Source: a virus. Taken from it: DNA of 30,640 nucleotides. How positions within the stretch are numbered: the stretch's first letter is position 1; every line of letters begins with the position of its first letter. The stretch spans positions 1 to 30,640 of the IMG/VR virus record IMGVR_UViG_3300005529_000544. One strand, written 5' to 3'. Of this stretch, positions 1-8,471 are shown piece by piece. The notes beneath the pieces are model-generated. The model was given only the letters and a program-made list of their open reading frames with translations. It searched no databases and was not told the DNA's origin. The position numbers and the translations under genes are program-made.

Positions 1-1155
1 TTCGCCCGGCAGCGGGTCCCAGTTCACCTCCTGCCCTTTGGTTTTCCATTCAAAGTCGTAGCTCAGCGTTTTAAACGGCGCGTGCATGGACGCCGCGAGC
101 CCGCTGGCCGGCGCTTCCTCGGGCACGGCAAAAGTGCCGTCATCGAGCAACTGCCCCGGTTGCAGCTCGATCGTCTGGTCGATCTCAAAAAACGAGCCGT
201 TGCCTTGCGTGGAATCGTCCACGACGTATTTGCGCCAGTAGCGCACGGTGTCCGAGTCACCCGGCTCGACGTTTTCGATGTAAGCCACCCACGTGATCCG
301 CACACGGCTGAGCAGAATGTCGGGGCGCGCGGTCCAGTTCCAGCCGGTGACGTTGCCTGCGGTGACATCGAGCACGCGCGAAACCACGTCGCTGCTAATC
401 ACCGCGTTGCCGGCGTTATTGACCGCTGTGCCGCGATTGTTGTGGAAATGGAGGATCGGATGCGCGTCGCTGGTGTTGTAGAGCCAGCGGCAGGCGAGCA
501 GCGGCATCCAGCGCATCTGGTCGCGGATCACATCCCAGCAGAACCGCGATTGCGCCTGCGAGCCGGGCGGGTAGAGATCGGCCACCTGCGAGACATCCCA
601 CGTGATCGGGGCACCGGCCTGCGCGGCGGTGACGGCCGCTGCGTAGCCGAGCCCGGCGATGGTCGCATCGCTATAACCCGCCCACGCGAGGATGAACCAT
701 TCCAGAGCCTCGACGATCTGGTCTGCCACTTTCATCGTGCTGGTGCCGGCATCGTTCCAGCGGTTTAAAATCACGTCGCTGTTCCATGCGTCGACAAACG
801 TGGTGGTGAACACGGTCGGATCAGCGGGGATTTTGCAGCGCTGGCGAAAGACTTTGCCACGCAGCAGCGCCTGCGGGCCGAGGATTGTGTAGCGGCGTTC
901 CTCCTTGTTTCCGGTGGCCTCGCCGCGCGGGTCGAGGCACCAGCCGGTAAAGCGGATCGTGTTTGTCCAGTCGCGCAAAATCACGCGGGTAAAGGCGGGG
1001 ATCAAATCGGCCGCCTGCATGCTGCGCGGCAGCGTGAGCGTCATCTTGTCGTCGCCCGCGCTGGTGGCGTCCACCACGCAATCGACGATGCCGAGATCAG
1101 CCAATGTGGCCGAGGTGCTGTTGCCGATCTGGAGTGTATGGTTTTGCAGGCCCAT
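1..1155 (-). CDS. Putative tail/baseplate hub-like protein (3' end beyond the window)
   Basis: An open frame of 385 codons runs from ATG at 1155 to the left edge without a stop, so the C-terminus is missing. The start lies one base after the tape-measure stop, which fits co-translation. The N-terminal ~85 residues (LQIGNSTSATLADLG..., then ...FTRVILRDWTNTIRFTGW... and RRYTILGPQALLRGKVF) resemble the first beta domain of gpD/gp27-like tail hub proteins, where a short 'value, then excursion from the axis, then GW..P' pattern is common. The rest is rich in Trp and Asp with no motif I can name. Position directly after the tape measure is where siphovirus distal-tail or hub proteins sit. Function is inferred from position plus this weak resemblance; it could be another tail-tip protein. 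Confidence 0.6.
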   Translation of the reverse strand, partial: MGLQNHTLQIGNSTSATLADLGIVDCVVDATSAGDDKMTLTLPRSMQAADLIPAFTRVILRDWTNTIRFTGWCLDPRGEATGNKEERRYTILGPQALLRGKVFRQRCKIPADPTVFTTTFVDAWNSDVILNRWNDAGTSTMKVADQIVEALEWFILAWAGYSDATIAGLGYAAAVTAAQAGAPITWDVSQVADLYPPGSQAQSRFCWDVIRDQMRWMPLLACRWLYNTSDAHPILHFHNNRGTAVNNAGNAVISSDVVSRVLDVTAGNVTGWNWTARPDILLSRVRITWVAYIENVEPGDSDTVRYWRKYVVDDSTQGNGSFFEIDQTIELQPGQLLDDGTFAVPEEAPASGLAASMHAPFKTLSYDFEWKTKGQEVNWDPLPGE

Positions 1156-1156
1156 T

Positions 1157-3085
1157 TTAGTAGTCGCTCCTTGCGCCTTCGATTCTCGATTTCATCTCGG
1201 TCATCGAGGAAGCCATCGCGGCGGCTGCGGCTGTCACCATTTTCGAAGCGTTGCTGATTTCCTGCGCGGAATGCGTCAAGTCCTGGGCGGCTTTGCTGTG
1301 CGCGGCGGCGGCGGCTTTGGCGTGTTCGCTCGCGGCTTTGAGGGCTTCAAAGTCTGCGCTTGCACCTGTTCCTGATTTAACCTCGCTCGGAAGTGAGAGC
1401 GGGCTTTTGGTGTCAATCGGCTTCTCATATTCCGCGTCGCGATCATGCTCCAAGTCTGAAGCCGATTTTTGGCCTCTCACATGATCATGACGATCCTCGC
1501 GCGCAAATTCGCGTTTGAGTTGGCGGCGCGCCGCAGCGTTTGGAGCGTCGCGAAGCCTCTCGTCTCGCTCCTGTTTTTTCGATTTGGCGGCTGCTTTATC
1601 AGCCGCTTCATCCTCGCGCACATCGGCCTTGACGATCTGCTCGGCTTCGCGTGCAGCTTGCTCCTTAGCGCGCTCCTCGGAGAGTTGCGCCTGATGCGCG
1701 CGATCGATTGCTTCCTCGGTCTCGTGCCGGTTCTTGCGCTCGGTTTCCTGCTGTTGCTTTAGCGCCTTGTCTTTTTCGTCCTGTGCTTCTTTGCGCCGGC
1801 GGGCTGACTCCTCCTGATCGGCGGCTTGCTGCTCGATCTCGCGCGCTTCCTTTGCGTTTAATTTTTCGCGTTCGAGTGCGGCGATTTTGTTGCCGCCGCT
1901 GACTTGCGCCTCAACCGCCTTGGCGCTTTGTGTGCTGGCGGCGTTGTTCGCTTTTTTTTGCTCTTCCTCAGCTTCCTTCTTTTTCGCTTCCAGCTCTTTT
2001 ATTTGATCTTCGACTTTTTCTTTTAACCACGCAGCGAGCGCCTCGCGTTCCTTGTCGATGCGATCGCGCGCGGATTTAAAACCTTGTTTTTGCGCATCGG
2101 TATCAGCGGCAAGTCCGTGTTGTTCGTAAAATTCCGAGGCTTCCTGCGCGGCGGGTTTGTCCAGTCGAGCCTTAACCGCCGCAACTTTGTCAGCGAAATC
2201 GTTTTTCTGCTGCTTGATATTTTCGTATAACGAGCGGGCTACAGCAGCGGCTTGAGCGGCATCCTCAGCCGCTTTTTCCTGCGCTTCAATCTTACGCTTT
2301 TGGAGTTCGATTTCCTTGTCGTAAAGCGCCTGAGAGCTTTGATTACGCAGCGAGGCAAAAGTGGTTTTGGTGTTGAATACCTGTTGCCGTTTTTCCTCGT
2401 CGCTCAGGTCGGATCGCCCCTGTATTCCGGCAATGGCATTCTTTTCCTGCGCAGCCAGAAGTTTTTCCATTTCGCCATGAATGGAACGAAAAGTTTCCAG
2501 GGTGTGATCAAGTGCGGCATCGGCATTTTTGATGGCCTCCTCCCACTCCTCCGCCGGTTTTTTCATCTTCTCGGCTTCCTTTACCGTCTCGTCAATTTTC
2601 TCGCGCGCATTCTCCGCTTCGTCTGCGATTTTTTCCTGTTCCTCCTTCGCCTTTTTCGAAGCTTCGACCACATGCCCGATCAGTTCCGTGAGGCCAGTGA
2701 GCGCCAGCGCCAAGACGCCAAACACCCCAGCACCCGCCGCGAGCGCTACGCCCTTGAACGCAAACATCAGCCCATGCAGCGCGCCTTCGCCGCCTTGCGC
2801 AGCTTCAGATAACCCGGCAATCGCCAGATGCGCGCCGTGCAGCCCGTGCGTGGCTTCCATCGCCGCCTCACGGATTTCGCCCTGCGCTTCACCTTCGCGA
2901 TGCAGCGCCTCCCGCGCTTCGCGCAAGCCTTCCGTCGTCTTCGCGTGTTGCGCGTTGTATTCCTCCGTCGCCGCCGTGGCCTTTTTGGTGGAGTCGGCGA
3001 CTTGATCGAGACCGGCAGCGGTTTTCTGCGCGCCGTCGCCGGTCGCCGTCGTCGCGATCTCTAGATCAAACTTTTTGTCGCTCAT
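1157..3085 (-). CDS. Tail tape measure protein
   Basis: A 642-residue protein that sets tail length in siphoviruses by spanning the tail lumen during assembly. Residues 1-60 have the MSDKKFDLEIATTATGDGAQK start with a KKATAATEEYNAQ segment typical of tape measures. One hydrophobic stretch lies at about 104-138 (FKGVALAAGAGVFGVLALAL). From about 140 to 530 the chain is almost wholly charged coiled coil (EEQEKIADEAENAREKI and many KEAEEE blocks), then Ala-rich helix to the end. By the usual ~1.5 angstroms per residue it would specify a tail near 95 nm (inference). It follows the fibre gene by 22 bases and is followed after one base by the hub-like gene. A classic tape measure follows the tail chaperones; here a fibre gene intervenes. 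Confidence 0.75.
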   Translation of the reverse strand: MSDKKFDLEIATTATGDGAQKTAAGLDQVADSTKKATAATEEYNAQHAKTTEGLREAREALHREGEAQGEIREAAMEATHGLHGAHLAIAGLSEAAQGGEGALHGLMFAFKGVALAAGAGVFGVLALALTGLTELIGHVVEASKKAKEEQEKIADEAENAREKIDETVKEAEKMKKPAEEWEEAIKNADAALDHTLETFRSIHGEMEKLLAAQEKNAIAGIQGRSDLSDEEKRQQVFNTKTTFASLRNQSSQALYDKEIELQKRKIEAQEKAAEDAAQAAAVARSLYENIKQQKNDFADKVAAVKARLDKPAAQEASEFYEQHGLAADTDAQKQGFKSARDRIDKEREALAAWLKEKVEDQIKELEAKKKEAEEEQKKANNAASTQSAKAVEAQVSGGNKIAALEREKLNAKEAREIEQQAADQEESARRRKEAQDEKDKALKQQQETERKNRHETEEAIDRAHQAQLSEERAKEQAAREAEQIVKADVREDEAADKAAAKSKKQERDERLRDAPNAAARRQLKREFAREDRHDHVRGQKSASDLEHDRDAEYEKPIDTKSPLSLPSEVKSGTGASADFEALKAASEHAKAAAAAHSKAAQDLTHSAQEISNASKMVTAAAAAMASSMTEMKSRIEGARSDY

Positions 3086-3107
3086 GCGATTCCTCGGATG
3101 AGCGCCG

Positions 3108-5591
3108 CTAGTTAACTTTTAGCCCGACCCAGTTATAGGTGCTAGTATCGGTGGCTGCACCGGTGATGTTGGCCGAGCCTGAAAAAACGACGATGGACGG
3201 AAGATTGGTTCCGGGTGTTCCGCCGGCAGTTTTAATCGTTGGAACGATAACCGTATTCGCGTCGATGGCCGTGCTCGCGATGCTGGCCGTGCCGCTGGTG
3301 AGAGTAAACGTGCCGGAGAGCGAGTTCGCTCCGCTTTTGACCTTCAGCGTCTTGCCAACGGTGGCGGTCGTCAGATCGCCGTCGCTGAGCACCCCGCCGC
3401 CGGTGTAGATCGTTTTCACGATTGTCAGGCCGCCGTCGCAGCGCATCGCGCCGGTGCCGACGCCGCTGCTGTCGGCTGTGTATTGGGTGAGCGCGTAGCC
3501 GGTCGAGAGCGTGCCGCCGCTGAGCGTGATGACCGTGGTTCCCGCGACACCGTAGAGGACGCTCCCGCTGTTGCTGGCGGCGAGAAACCCGCCGGCTGTG
3601 GAGCTGCTTGAATTACCAAATCGGAAACCGGTGTTGCTGCCGGCCCCGCCGAGCAGCGCGACAAAGCAGTCGGAACTATTTTCAAAGGCAAACTCCGAGC
3701 TGCTGTCGCTCGCGCCGCTGCTCGCTTTTTGCACGGAAAAATAAGGCGTGGAGAGCACCTTCAACCCGAGCGCACTGCGCCAGCCGCTGGCGCTGCCGAG
3801 CGTCGGGGTGCCGTTGAGAGTCGGCGTGGTCATCGTGCCCGATGTTCCGAGCACGGCGGAACCGCTGCCGGTGGTGGTGGTGATCGAGAGCGCGCCGGTG
3901 CCGCCGCTGGTGGTCACAAGGCCGTTGCTCGTGAGGTTTGAAAGCGTCGCGATGTTTTGCGAGGTGTTCACCGTGATCGTGTTCGTGCTTCGGGTGAGGC
4001 CGGTGGAAAAGGTGAGCGGAACTTCATATGCGCTCGATGCGGTAAACGCGGCAGTGCCGAGCGTGCCGCTGCTGCCGGCGGCGAGGCTGTAGCCGTTGAG
4101 ATTGAGCGTGCCCGTGCCGGTGCTGACGGTGTTACCGTTGACCGTGGCGGCGACGAGCGCACCCGCGCTGCTCACCGACCAATTCGTGCCGGATAGCGTT
4201 CCGTAGGTGGTGACGTTATTGGTGCCGGCGTTGAACTTGAAGTAGCTATTTCCCGGACTGCGCGCGATATAGAAGTTACTCGTGCCGCCGCTGTCGTAGT
4301 CGGTAAAAATGGCCGCGTAATCCGCGCTGGCCGCGTCGAAATAGAGGTTGGAATGGTAGCCGCCTGTGCCGCTAATCGTAAGCCCATCCGCACGCGGGCG
4401 GCGCGTGCTCGGCGTGGTGGGAAATGTGCCGACCCCGAAAGCGTTGCTGCCATTGTTCTGGATCGAAAATGCCGAGGCGTCGCGTGCGGCCACGAGGTTG
4501 AGCACGATTTGTTTTTCAGCCGCACCGAGCCGGATCACCGAGGGATGGCTGAAGGAAGTCGGCTGCCGCAGGTCAGCCGCGCTGCTCCACGTCGTGAGAT
4601 CGCTTGAATCGCGGTATTTGCAGCCGCCGATTGTGTATTCTCCAAACAGCCGGTAAGTCCCGCTGGCGAGCAGCACCACCGATGCCCCCTCGCCGACGTT
4701 CAAGCCGGAATTGACGACGGTGTTGTAACCGGAAAACGGGCTGCTCGAGCTCGCTTCCTGCATATTGGCCGCAAAGAGCAGGTCGTAAAAAATGTAATAG
4801 GTGCCGGCGCGGTAGACGATGTATGGCGAGTTGTTCGAACTGGCTGCGGAAAGCGCCGTTCCGGTGATCTGCACCGGCGCGCTCCAGCCGGTGGTGAGGT
4901 CGATTTCGGACGCCGGGTGCATCTCGTAGGCGAGCATCTTCACCGAATCGTCGCCCGCCGCGATCGTCAGGTGCAGGCTGTTGTCCGCCGGATCGACAAA
5001 CCAGAGAGGCCCCCACGTTTTCTTACCCGAAAAAGCGGCCACGGTGATTTGCGTAAAAGTCCAGTTCGCCAAATCCGTGCTGGTGCCGACAACGAAGCGG
5101 CCGTTCGTCCCGCTCATGCCATCGCTCGTAAAGGCGACGATGAACCGCCCACCGCGATAGAGGATGGAAGGATCGCGCACGGTGCCGCTGGTGGAAGTGA
5201 TCTGCCGGTCGGTGGCAAATCGCCAGTTCAGCGCGTCGGTGGACGTGATGAACTCCAGTTTTTCGTCGTAGTAATTAAACGTCGCGCCGAGATAGCACTC
5301 GCTGGCATCGAGCGGCTGGTAAGTGTTGCCGATCGATGTGCCGCTGAGGTTCAGCGTGCCGCTGACGTTCACCGTCGAGCCGGTGGCTGTGTTGAGCACT
5401 GCGCCGCTTCGGAGCGTGGTGGTGCCGGAAATTCCAGTCGTGCCGCTCACGATGTTCGTTCCGCTTAACGTAGTGACGCCGCTGAACGTCTGTGCGCCGG
5501 TGTGGTTGGCGGTGGTCGGATCGGTCTGCGTGACCGCGCCGAAAGCGGCGATACCGCTGAGAAGAAAAAGTGCGATGAATGCTTTTTTCAT
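3108..5591 (-). CDS. Secreted-type tail fibre with a GH43-like beta-propeller domain
   Basis: 827 residues starting at ATG 5591; upstream in-frame codons overlap the preceding genes and are not used. Residues 1-19 (MKKAFIALFLLSGIAAFGA) look like a Sec signal peptide. Residues 20-90 are Ser/Thr/Gly repeats of fibre-shaft type (TLSGTN, GISGTTTL, TVNVSGTLNLSG). Residues 95-370 look like a five-bladed propeller of glycoside hydrolase family 43 style: RDPSILY (D140), STDLANW, TWGPLWF, NNSPYIVY, EGASVVLL (E301), and SHPSVIRL. The pKa-modulating Asp expected in the third blade appears as Asn-Asn-Ser. The remaining ~450 residues are again low-complexity Ser/Gly/Thr beta repeats. Likely role: receptor binding or cutting of surface polysaccharide. 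A catalytic role is inferred; a lectin-like propeller is possible. The signal peptide is odd for a virion protein. Confidence 0.7.
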   Translation of the reverse strand: MKKAFIALFLLSGIAAFGAVTQTDPTTANHTGAQTFSGVTTLSGTNIVSGTTGISGTTTLRSGAVLNTATGSTVNVSGTLNLSGTSIGNTYQPLDASECYLGATFNYYDEKLEFITSTDALNWRFATDRQITSTSGTVRDPSILYRGGRFIVAFTSDGMSGTNGRFVVGTSTDLANWTFTQITVAAFSGKKTWGPLWFVDPADNSLHLTIAAGDDSVKMLAYEMHPASEIDLTTGWSAPVQITGTALSAASSNNSPYIVYRAGTYYIFYDLLFAANMQEASSSSPFSGYNTVVNSGLNVGEGASVVLLASGTYRLFGEYTIGGCKYRDSSDLTTWSSAADLRQPTSFSHPSVIRLGAAEKQIVLNLVAARDASAFSIQNNGSNAFGVGTFPTTPSTRRPRADGLTISGTGGYHSNLYFDAASADYAAIFTDYDSGGTSNFYIARSPGNSYFKFNAGTNNVTTYGTLSGTNWSVSSAGALVAATVNGNTVSTGTGTLNLNGYSLAAGSSGTLGTAAFTASSAYEVPLTFSTGLTRSTNTITVNTSQNIATLSNLTSNGLVTTSGGTGALSITTTTGSGSAVLGTSGTMTTPTLNGTPTLGSASGWRSALGLKVLSTPYFSVQKASSGASDSSSEFAFENSSDCFVALLGGAGSNTGFRFGNSSSSTAGGFLAASNSGSVLYGVAGTTVITLSGGTLSTGYALTQYTADSSGVGTGAMRCDGGLTIVKTIYTGGGVLSDGDLTTATVGKTLKVKSGANSLSGTFTLTSGTASIASTAIDANTVIVPTIKTAGGTPGTNLPSIVVFSGSANITGAATDTSTYNWVGLKVN

Positions 5592-5596
5592 AAAAT

Positions 5597-5863
5597 TTAA
5601 CTGGCGACCCAGCTCGGGCCGTCCTGCCACGTGCTGCCGTCTGTTGAGACTTGAATTTTGAATCCGTGCGTGATCGGCACGAGTTTCGCGTAGGTGCCGA
5701 TCAGCACTTCGCCCGCCGCGTTGAGGCTGGATAGTTTGATGATCGTCGCGTCGGACTTGATTAAATAGAGCCCGCCGTCGCTCCCCGCGAAGAGGCCGGT
5801 GTAGCCGGAAGCGGGGCCGCTGCTCGGGTTTGCGATTTGCGGTAGTGAAATAACACCGTCCAT
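5597..5863 (-). CDS. Small tail-region protein, unknown
   Basis: 88 residues (MDGVISLPQIANPSSG...), beginning 6 bases after the upstream gene and ending 5 bases before the fibre gene. The sequence is mostly short beta-prone segments (GYTGLFAGSDGGLYLIKSD, FKIQVSTDGSTWQDGPSW), with no signal peptide or membrane segment. The SDGGLYLIKSDATIIKL pattern resembles short beta-structured appendage proteins and would suit a fibre-associated or tail-tip accessory role. That is inference from location only; I do not recognise the family. Confidence 0.55.
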   Translation of the reverse strand: MDGVISLPQIANPSSGPASGYTGLFAGSDGGLYLIKSDATIIKLSSLNAAGEVLIGTYAKLVPITHGFKIQVSTDGSTWQDGPSWVAS

Positions 5864-5869
5864 AGTTTG

Positions 5870-6469
5870 TTAAGCAGCGAGCAGATACACGTCTGCCAAC
5901 GGGTCGATGATTAGGGCGCCGTCGACTTGAAGCGAAAAGGCGACGAGGACTTTGCCCGCGCCGACTGTGGCCGTGGTGCCGGCGGGAATGATGAGCGGCG
6001 AGATCGCCGATTCGTCCAGCAGCGGCAGCGCGAAATCCGCCCCGCTCGCAGGCGAGCCATTCACCGCGATCGCGAGCTGGCCGCACTTGACGCTGTAGGT
6101 GACGACGGAGGAGAGATTCTCCATGTCTCCGCGCGTGGCGGTCCACGCCGCGCTGGTGGCGGTGATGGTGAGCGTGTCGGTGCCGTCGCTGTAGGTGATC
6201 ACCAGGTTGCGCACGCCGCCGATCGCCTCGATGCGCTTGGCGTGAAACGTCATCGCTGCAATCGCGCTCGCGTGCTGCGTGGTGATGGTGAATTGCACGT
6301 CGTTGCTTTTGTTGTAGCGGTCGAGGAACTGCAGCCAGAGCGCGCGGATCGCGGCGACCGTCTCCGTGACGGCCGCGCCGTTGATCTCCAGCTTCCCGCA
6401 GCGCCCGCCGGTGCGCGTGCCATCGGCCAGCGTTACGGCGTTGCAGGTGATTCTGACGACGTTGTTCAA
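5870..6469 (-). CDS. Tail-region protein, unknown, TTG start
   Basis: 199 residues. The reading frame is the same as that of the tail-tube gene upstream; the tube's TAA is followed by four codons and then TTG at 6469, the only possible start before the clear coding sequence (NNVVRITCNAVTLADG...). No convincing Shine-Dalgarno site is seen. Residues 1-60 contain a helix (AIRALWLQFLDRYNKS), then beta-rich sequence (NLVITYSDGTDTLTITATSA) to the end. Position between tube and tape measure is where tail-assembly chaperones usually lie, but the composition does not look like a chaperone and no slippery sequence was noticed. Product could instead be a readthrough extension of the tube protein. Confidence 0.6.
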   Translation of the reverse strand: MNNVVRITCNAVTLADGTRTGGRCGKLEINGAAVTETVAAIRALWLQFLDRYNKSNDVQFTITTQHASAIAAMTFHAKRIEAIGGVRNLVITYSDGTDTLTITATSAAWTATRGDMENLSSVVTYSVKCGQLAIAVNGSPASGADFALPLLDESAISPLIIPAGTTATVGAGKVLVAFSLQVDGALIIDPLADVYLLAA

Positions 6470-6481
6470 ATCGTGCGCCGG

Positions 6482-7648
6482 TTACGAGTTGACGCCGAAG
6501 GTGAAGAGCGGCTGCCACGCGCTGCTTTGGTAAGCCTGGATCGCTTCCAGCTCCACCTTGTCGGTGACCGGGTTTTTGGTTGAAAATTCGTGCCCGGCCT
6601 TTGCCTTGCGCACGAGCGGGATCACGAGGTTCAACCCGCCGCTTTTCGCGCCGGTGATGTTTGCCTGGCAGGTTTGCGCCTGCTCCACGCTGCCGCCGAG
6701 CACGTCCGCCGTCTCGGGAAAATAGGTGGAGTAAAACGTGTCCACATCGATGTTATGCGGGCGGAAGCTGAGCGTTCCGGTGAGCATGCCCTGCCGGTAA
6801 TCGCGCGTCGGTTCCATCGCTGGTTTCACCGGGTCGAGCACGCAGTTGGGTGTAAACGTGATGCCGTCCTTGTCGGTGACCACGGTGAGCTGCGCGAGCG
6901 TGAGCGTGACGCTGGCGTTCGTGGCCGTGGCGGCGGCGCTGAGGACGAACACCGTGCTGCTGGTGATCGAGGCCACGGTCGTGCTCGCAGGGATGCCGGT
7001 GCCGGTGATCGCCTGGCCGGGCAGGATGCCCGCCGTGCTGGTGACGGTGACGTTCGTGCTGGTGTTCGTGGTCGCGGCGGTGATGGTGCCGAGATAACCG
7101 AGCGCAAGCGTGTAGCGGTCGAACAACTCATCGGCAATCGTCCATGCCGGTTCGCTGTAGCTGGCGCTGGCCGCCGCGAAGAGCGACGCGGCATCGCCGA
7201 CGTTCGTGCCGAGCGCCTGCAGGTAGCTCAACTCCACCGCCGAGCCGACGAGCGGCTTGTCCGGTGCGAAGGTGACCGGCGGCATTTTAGTCAGCATCGC
7301 GGCGTAAGCGGTGCCGGTGAGGCCGAGGTCGCTGGTGCCGCCAAACTTCTTGTGGATCACCGCCGGCAGATCGCTGGTCGGGCGCACGAGCGCGCCGGCG
7401 CTCGACGGGTTGGTGTAGGGAAAGAGCGCGGCGATTTGCGCGGCCAGCCCGGTCTTGAAGATTTTCGGGACGAAGGTGATTTTGCCCACCTTGTCCGCGA
7501 TGCCTTTACTGATGCCGACGCCGCTCGCGCTCGGGATGTCAAACATCTGGTCGGGCAGGACGACTTTCCAGTCCTCCCGCATTTTCCATGTGGTGGAGTC
7601 CCAGGTCAGGTAAGCCGGGCCGCCGCGAAAGTTGGTTTGATTGCTCAT
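6482..7648 (-). CDS. Major tail tube protein with an inserted beta domain
   Basis: 388 residues. The N-terminal part (residues 1-185) reads like a major tail subunit: GGPAYLTWDSTTWKMRED, a conserved AELSYLQAL-like stretch (VELSYLQALGTNVGDAA). The C-terminal part (255-388) continues with GITFTPNCVLDPVKPAM and ends FTFGVNS. Between them, residues about 187-254 form a Thr/Ser/Val-rich module with the pattern AGILPGQAITGTGIPASTTVASITSS, a beta module that recurs in many phage structural proteins and is probably displayed on the tail surface. No tail-sheath gene is nearby, so this is best read as the tube of a non-contractile tail. Assignment rests on position after the F/G/terminator-like genes and before the tape measure. 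Confidence 0.65.
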   Translation of the reverse strand: MSNQTNFRGGPAYLTWDSTTWKMREDWKVVLPDQMFDIPSASGVGISKGIADKVGKITFVPKIFKTGLAAQIAALFPYTNPSSAGALVRPTSDLPAVIHKKFGGTSDLGLTGTAYAAMLTKMPPVTFAPDKPLVGSAVELSYLQALGTNVGDAASLFAAASASYSEPAWTIADELFDRYTLALGYLGTITAATTNTSTNVTVTSTAGILPGQAITGTGIPASTTVASITSSTVFVLSAAATATNASVTLTLAQLTVVTDKDGITFTPNCVLDPVKPAMEPTRDYRQGMLTGTLSFRPHNIDVDTFYSTYFPETADVLGGSVEQAQTCQANITGAKSGGLNLVIPLVRKAKAGHEFSTKNPVTDKVELEAIQAYQSSAWQPLFTFGVNS

Positions 7649-7669
7649 GGTTTAAATTGTGTTGTTGTT

Positions 7670-7894
7670 TTACTGGTTGTTCGCTGCTGGTTTTGTGGTC
7701 GGAGTTGAAGCGCCGCTTTGCGGCTCCGGTTTTGGAGCGGCGGGCGCGGGCTTCGGTGCATCGGGCGGGACGATCGCGTTCACGCTGTCGGTCCATTCCG
7801 GAACTTTGGTTTGTTTTTCAGCCGGTAACTTGCGGAAGTCTTCGAGGGCTTTCGTGTAGTGCTGGTAGATTTTGGCGTTTTGTTCGTCTGTCAT
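7670..7894 (-). CDS. Small Pro/Ala-rich protein, unknown
   Basis: 74 residues starting at ATG 7894. The first half is helical and charged (MTDEQNAKIYQHYTKALEDFRKLPAEKQ), the second half is a Pro/Ala/Lys tail (PPDAPKPAPAAPKPEPQ). It lies between a putative tail terminator and the tail tube and is in the same transcript. The family is not recognised; no membrane or signal segment. Confidence 0.5.
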   Translation of the reverse strand: MTDEQNAKIYQHYTKALEDFRKLPAEKQTKVPEWTDSVNAIVPPDAPKPAPAAPKPEPQSGASTPTTKPAANNQ

Positions 7895-7904
7895 AATTGT
7901 TTGG

Positions 7905-8471
7905 TTAGTCGGTGGCGCGGGCTGCGCCGGTGCATTTGGTGGAAAAATGGCAGCGGAGAATTTTGACGCCCATCTCCGCGTCCTTGCTGCTGGTGACGTT
8001 CTGGATCGTCGGTTTGCGGCAGGTGATGTCGTAACTGCTGCCGTCGGCGGAAAAACTGAGCGTCTTGTGTTTCAGCGCCGCGATCACGCGGTCGGCAATC
8101 GTCCATGCGGGCAGTCCGGTGCCGGTCCCGACAACCGTGGTGGTCGCGGTGAGTTTGTTGCTTTCCACCAGCTCGTAAATCTCCACGAGGAAATTGACCG
8201 GGTTGTAAAATGGAGTGCGGCTTTGCGATTCGTCGTCATCCGCGCTCTCGATCAGGATCGCGACCGCCACGCTCAACTGCGCGACGCTTTTCTCGACGAG
8301 GCTCTGGATGTCGCCTTCGTTCGTGTTGACGATCGAGGAAAGCGAATGGCCGGCATCGTCCGTTTTTTCCGAGCCGTTGCCGTTGCGCGGGGTCAGTGCG
8401 GCGAGATCGGTAAAGTCCTTTAAAATCTGTGCCACCAGCGCGGGGATGGTCTGGAGGTTCGGCGTGCTCAC
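7905..8471 (-). CDS. Putative tail terminator/Gp37-like minor tail protein
   Basis: 188 residues from GTG at 8471. That start overlaps the TGA of the G-like gene as GTGA, the same four-base coupling used throughout this operon; a longer frame from ATG 8516 would run deep into the upstream gene. Start sequence is VSTPNLQTIPALVAQILKDF. The middle includes SVAQLSVAVAILIESADDDE, NPVNFLVEIYELVESNKL and ADRVIAALKHKTL, alternating helix and strand as in tail-completion proteins, and the gene sits immediately before the tail tube. In Mu the equivalent slot holds gp37. Function is inferred from this order and overall appearance; no diagnostic motif is visible. Confidence 0.55.
   Translation of the reverse strand: MSTPNLQTIPALVAQILKDFTDLAALTPRNGNGSEKTDDAGHSLSSIVNTNEGDIQSLVEKSVAQLSVAVAILIESADDDESQSRTPFYNPVNFLVEIYELVESNKLTATTTVVGTGTGLPAWTIADRVIAALKHKTLSFSADGSSYDITCRKPTIQNVTSSKDAEMGVKILRCHFSTKCTGAARATD

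Noticed and set aside
82-768. 228-residue + frame at the left edge
   Set aside because: Arg/Gly/Val-rich antisense of the hub-like gene; the - frame is open from 1155 to the edge and coupled to the tape measure.
3108-5591. Peptidase S74 self-cleaving chaperone at the fibre C-terminus
   Set aside because: The C-terminus is Ser/Gly beta repeat ending in YNWVGLKVN, without the S74 Ser-Lys motif.
5592-6518. N-terminal extension of the fibre frame
   Set aside because: Overlaps two other genes and is Arg/His-rich shadow sequence; ATG 5591 begins the signal peptide.
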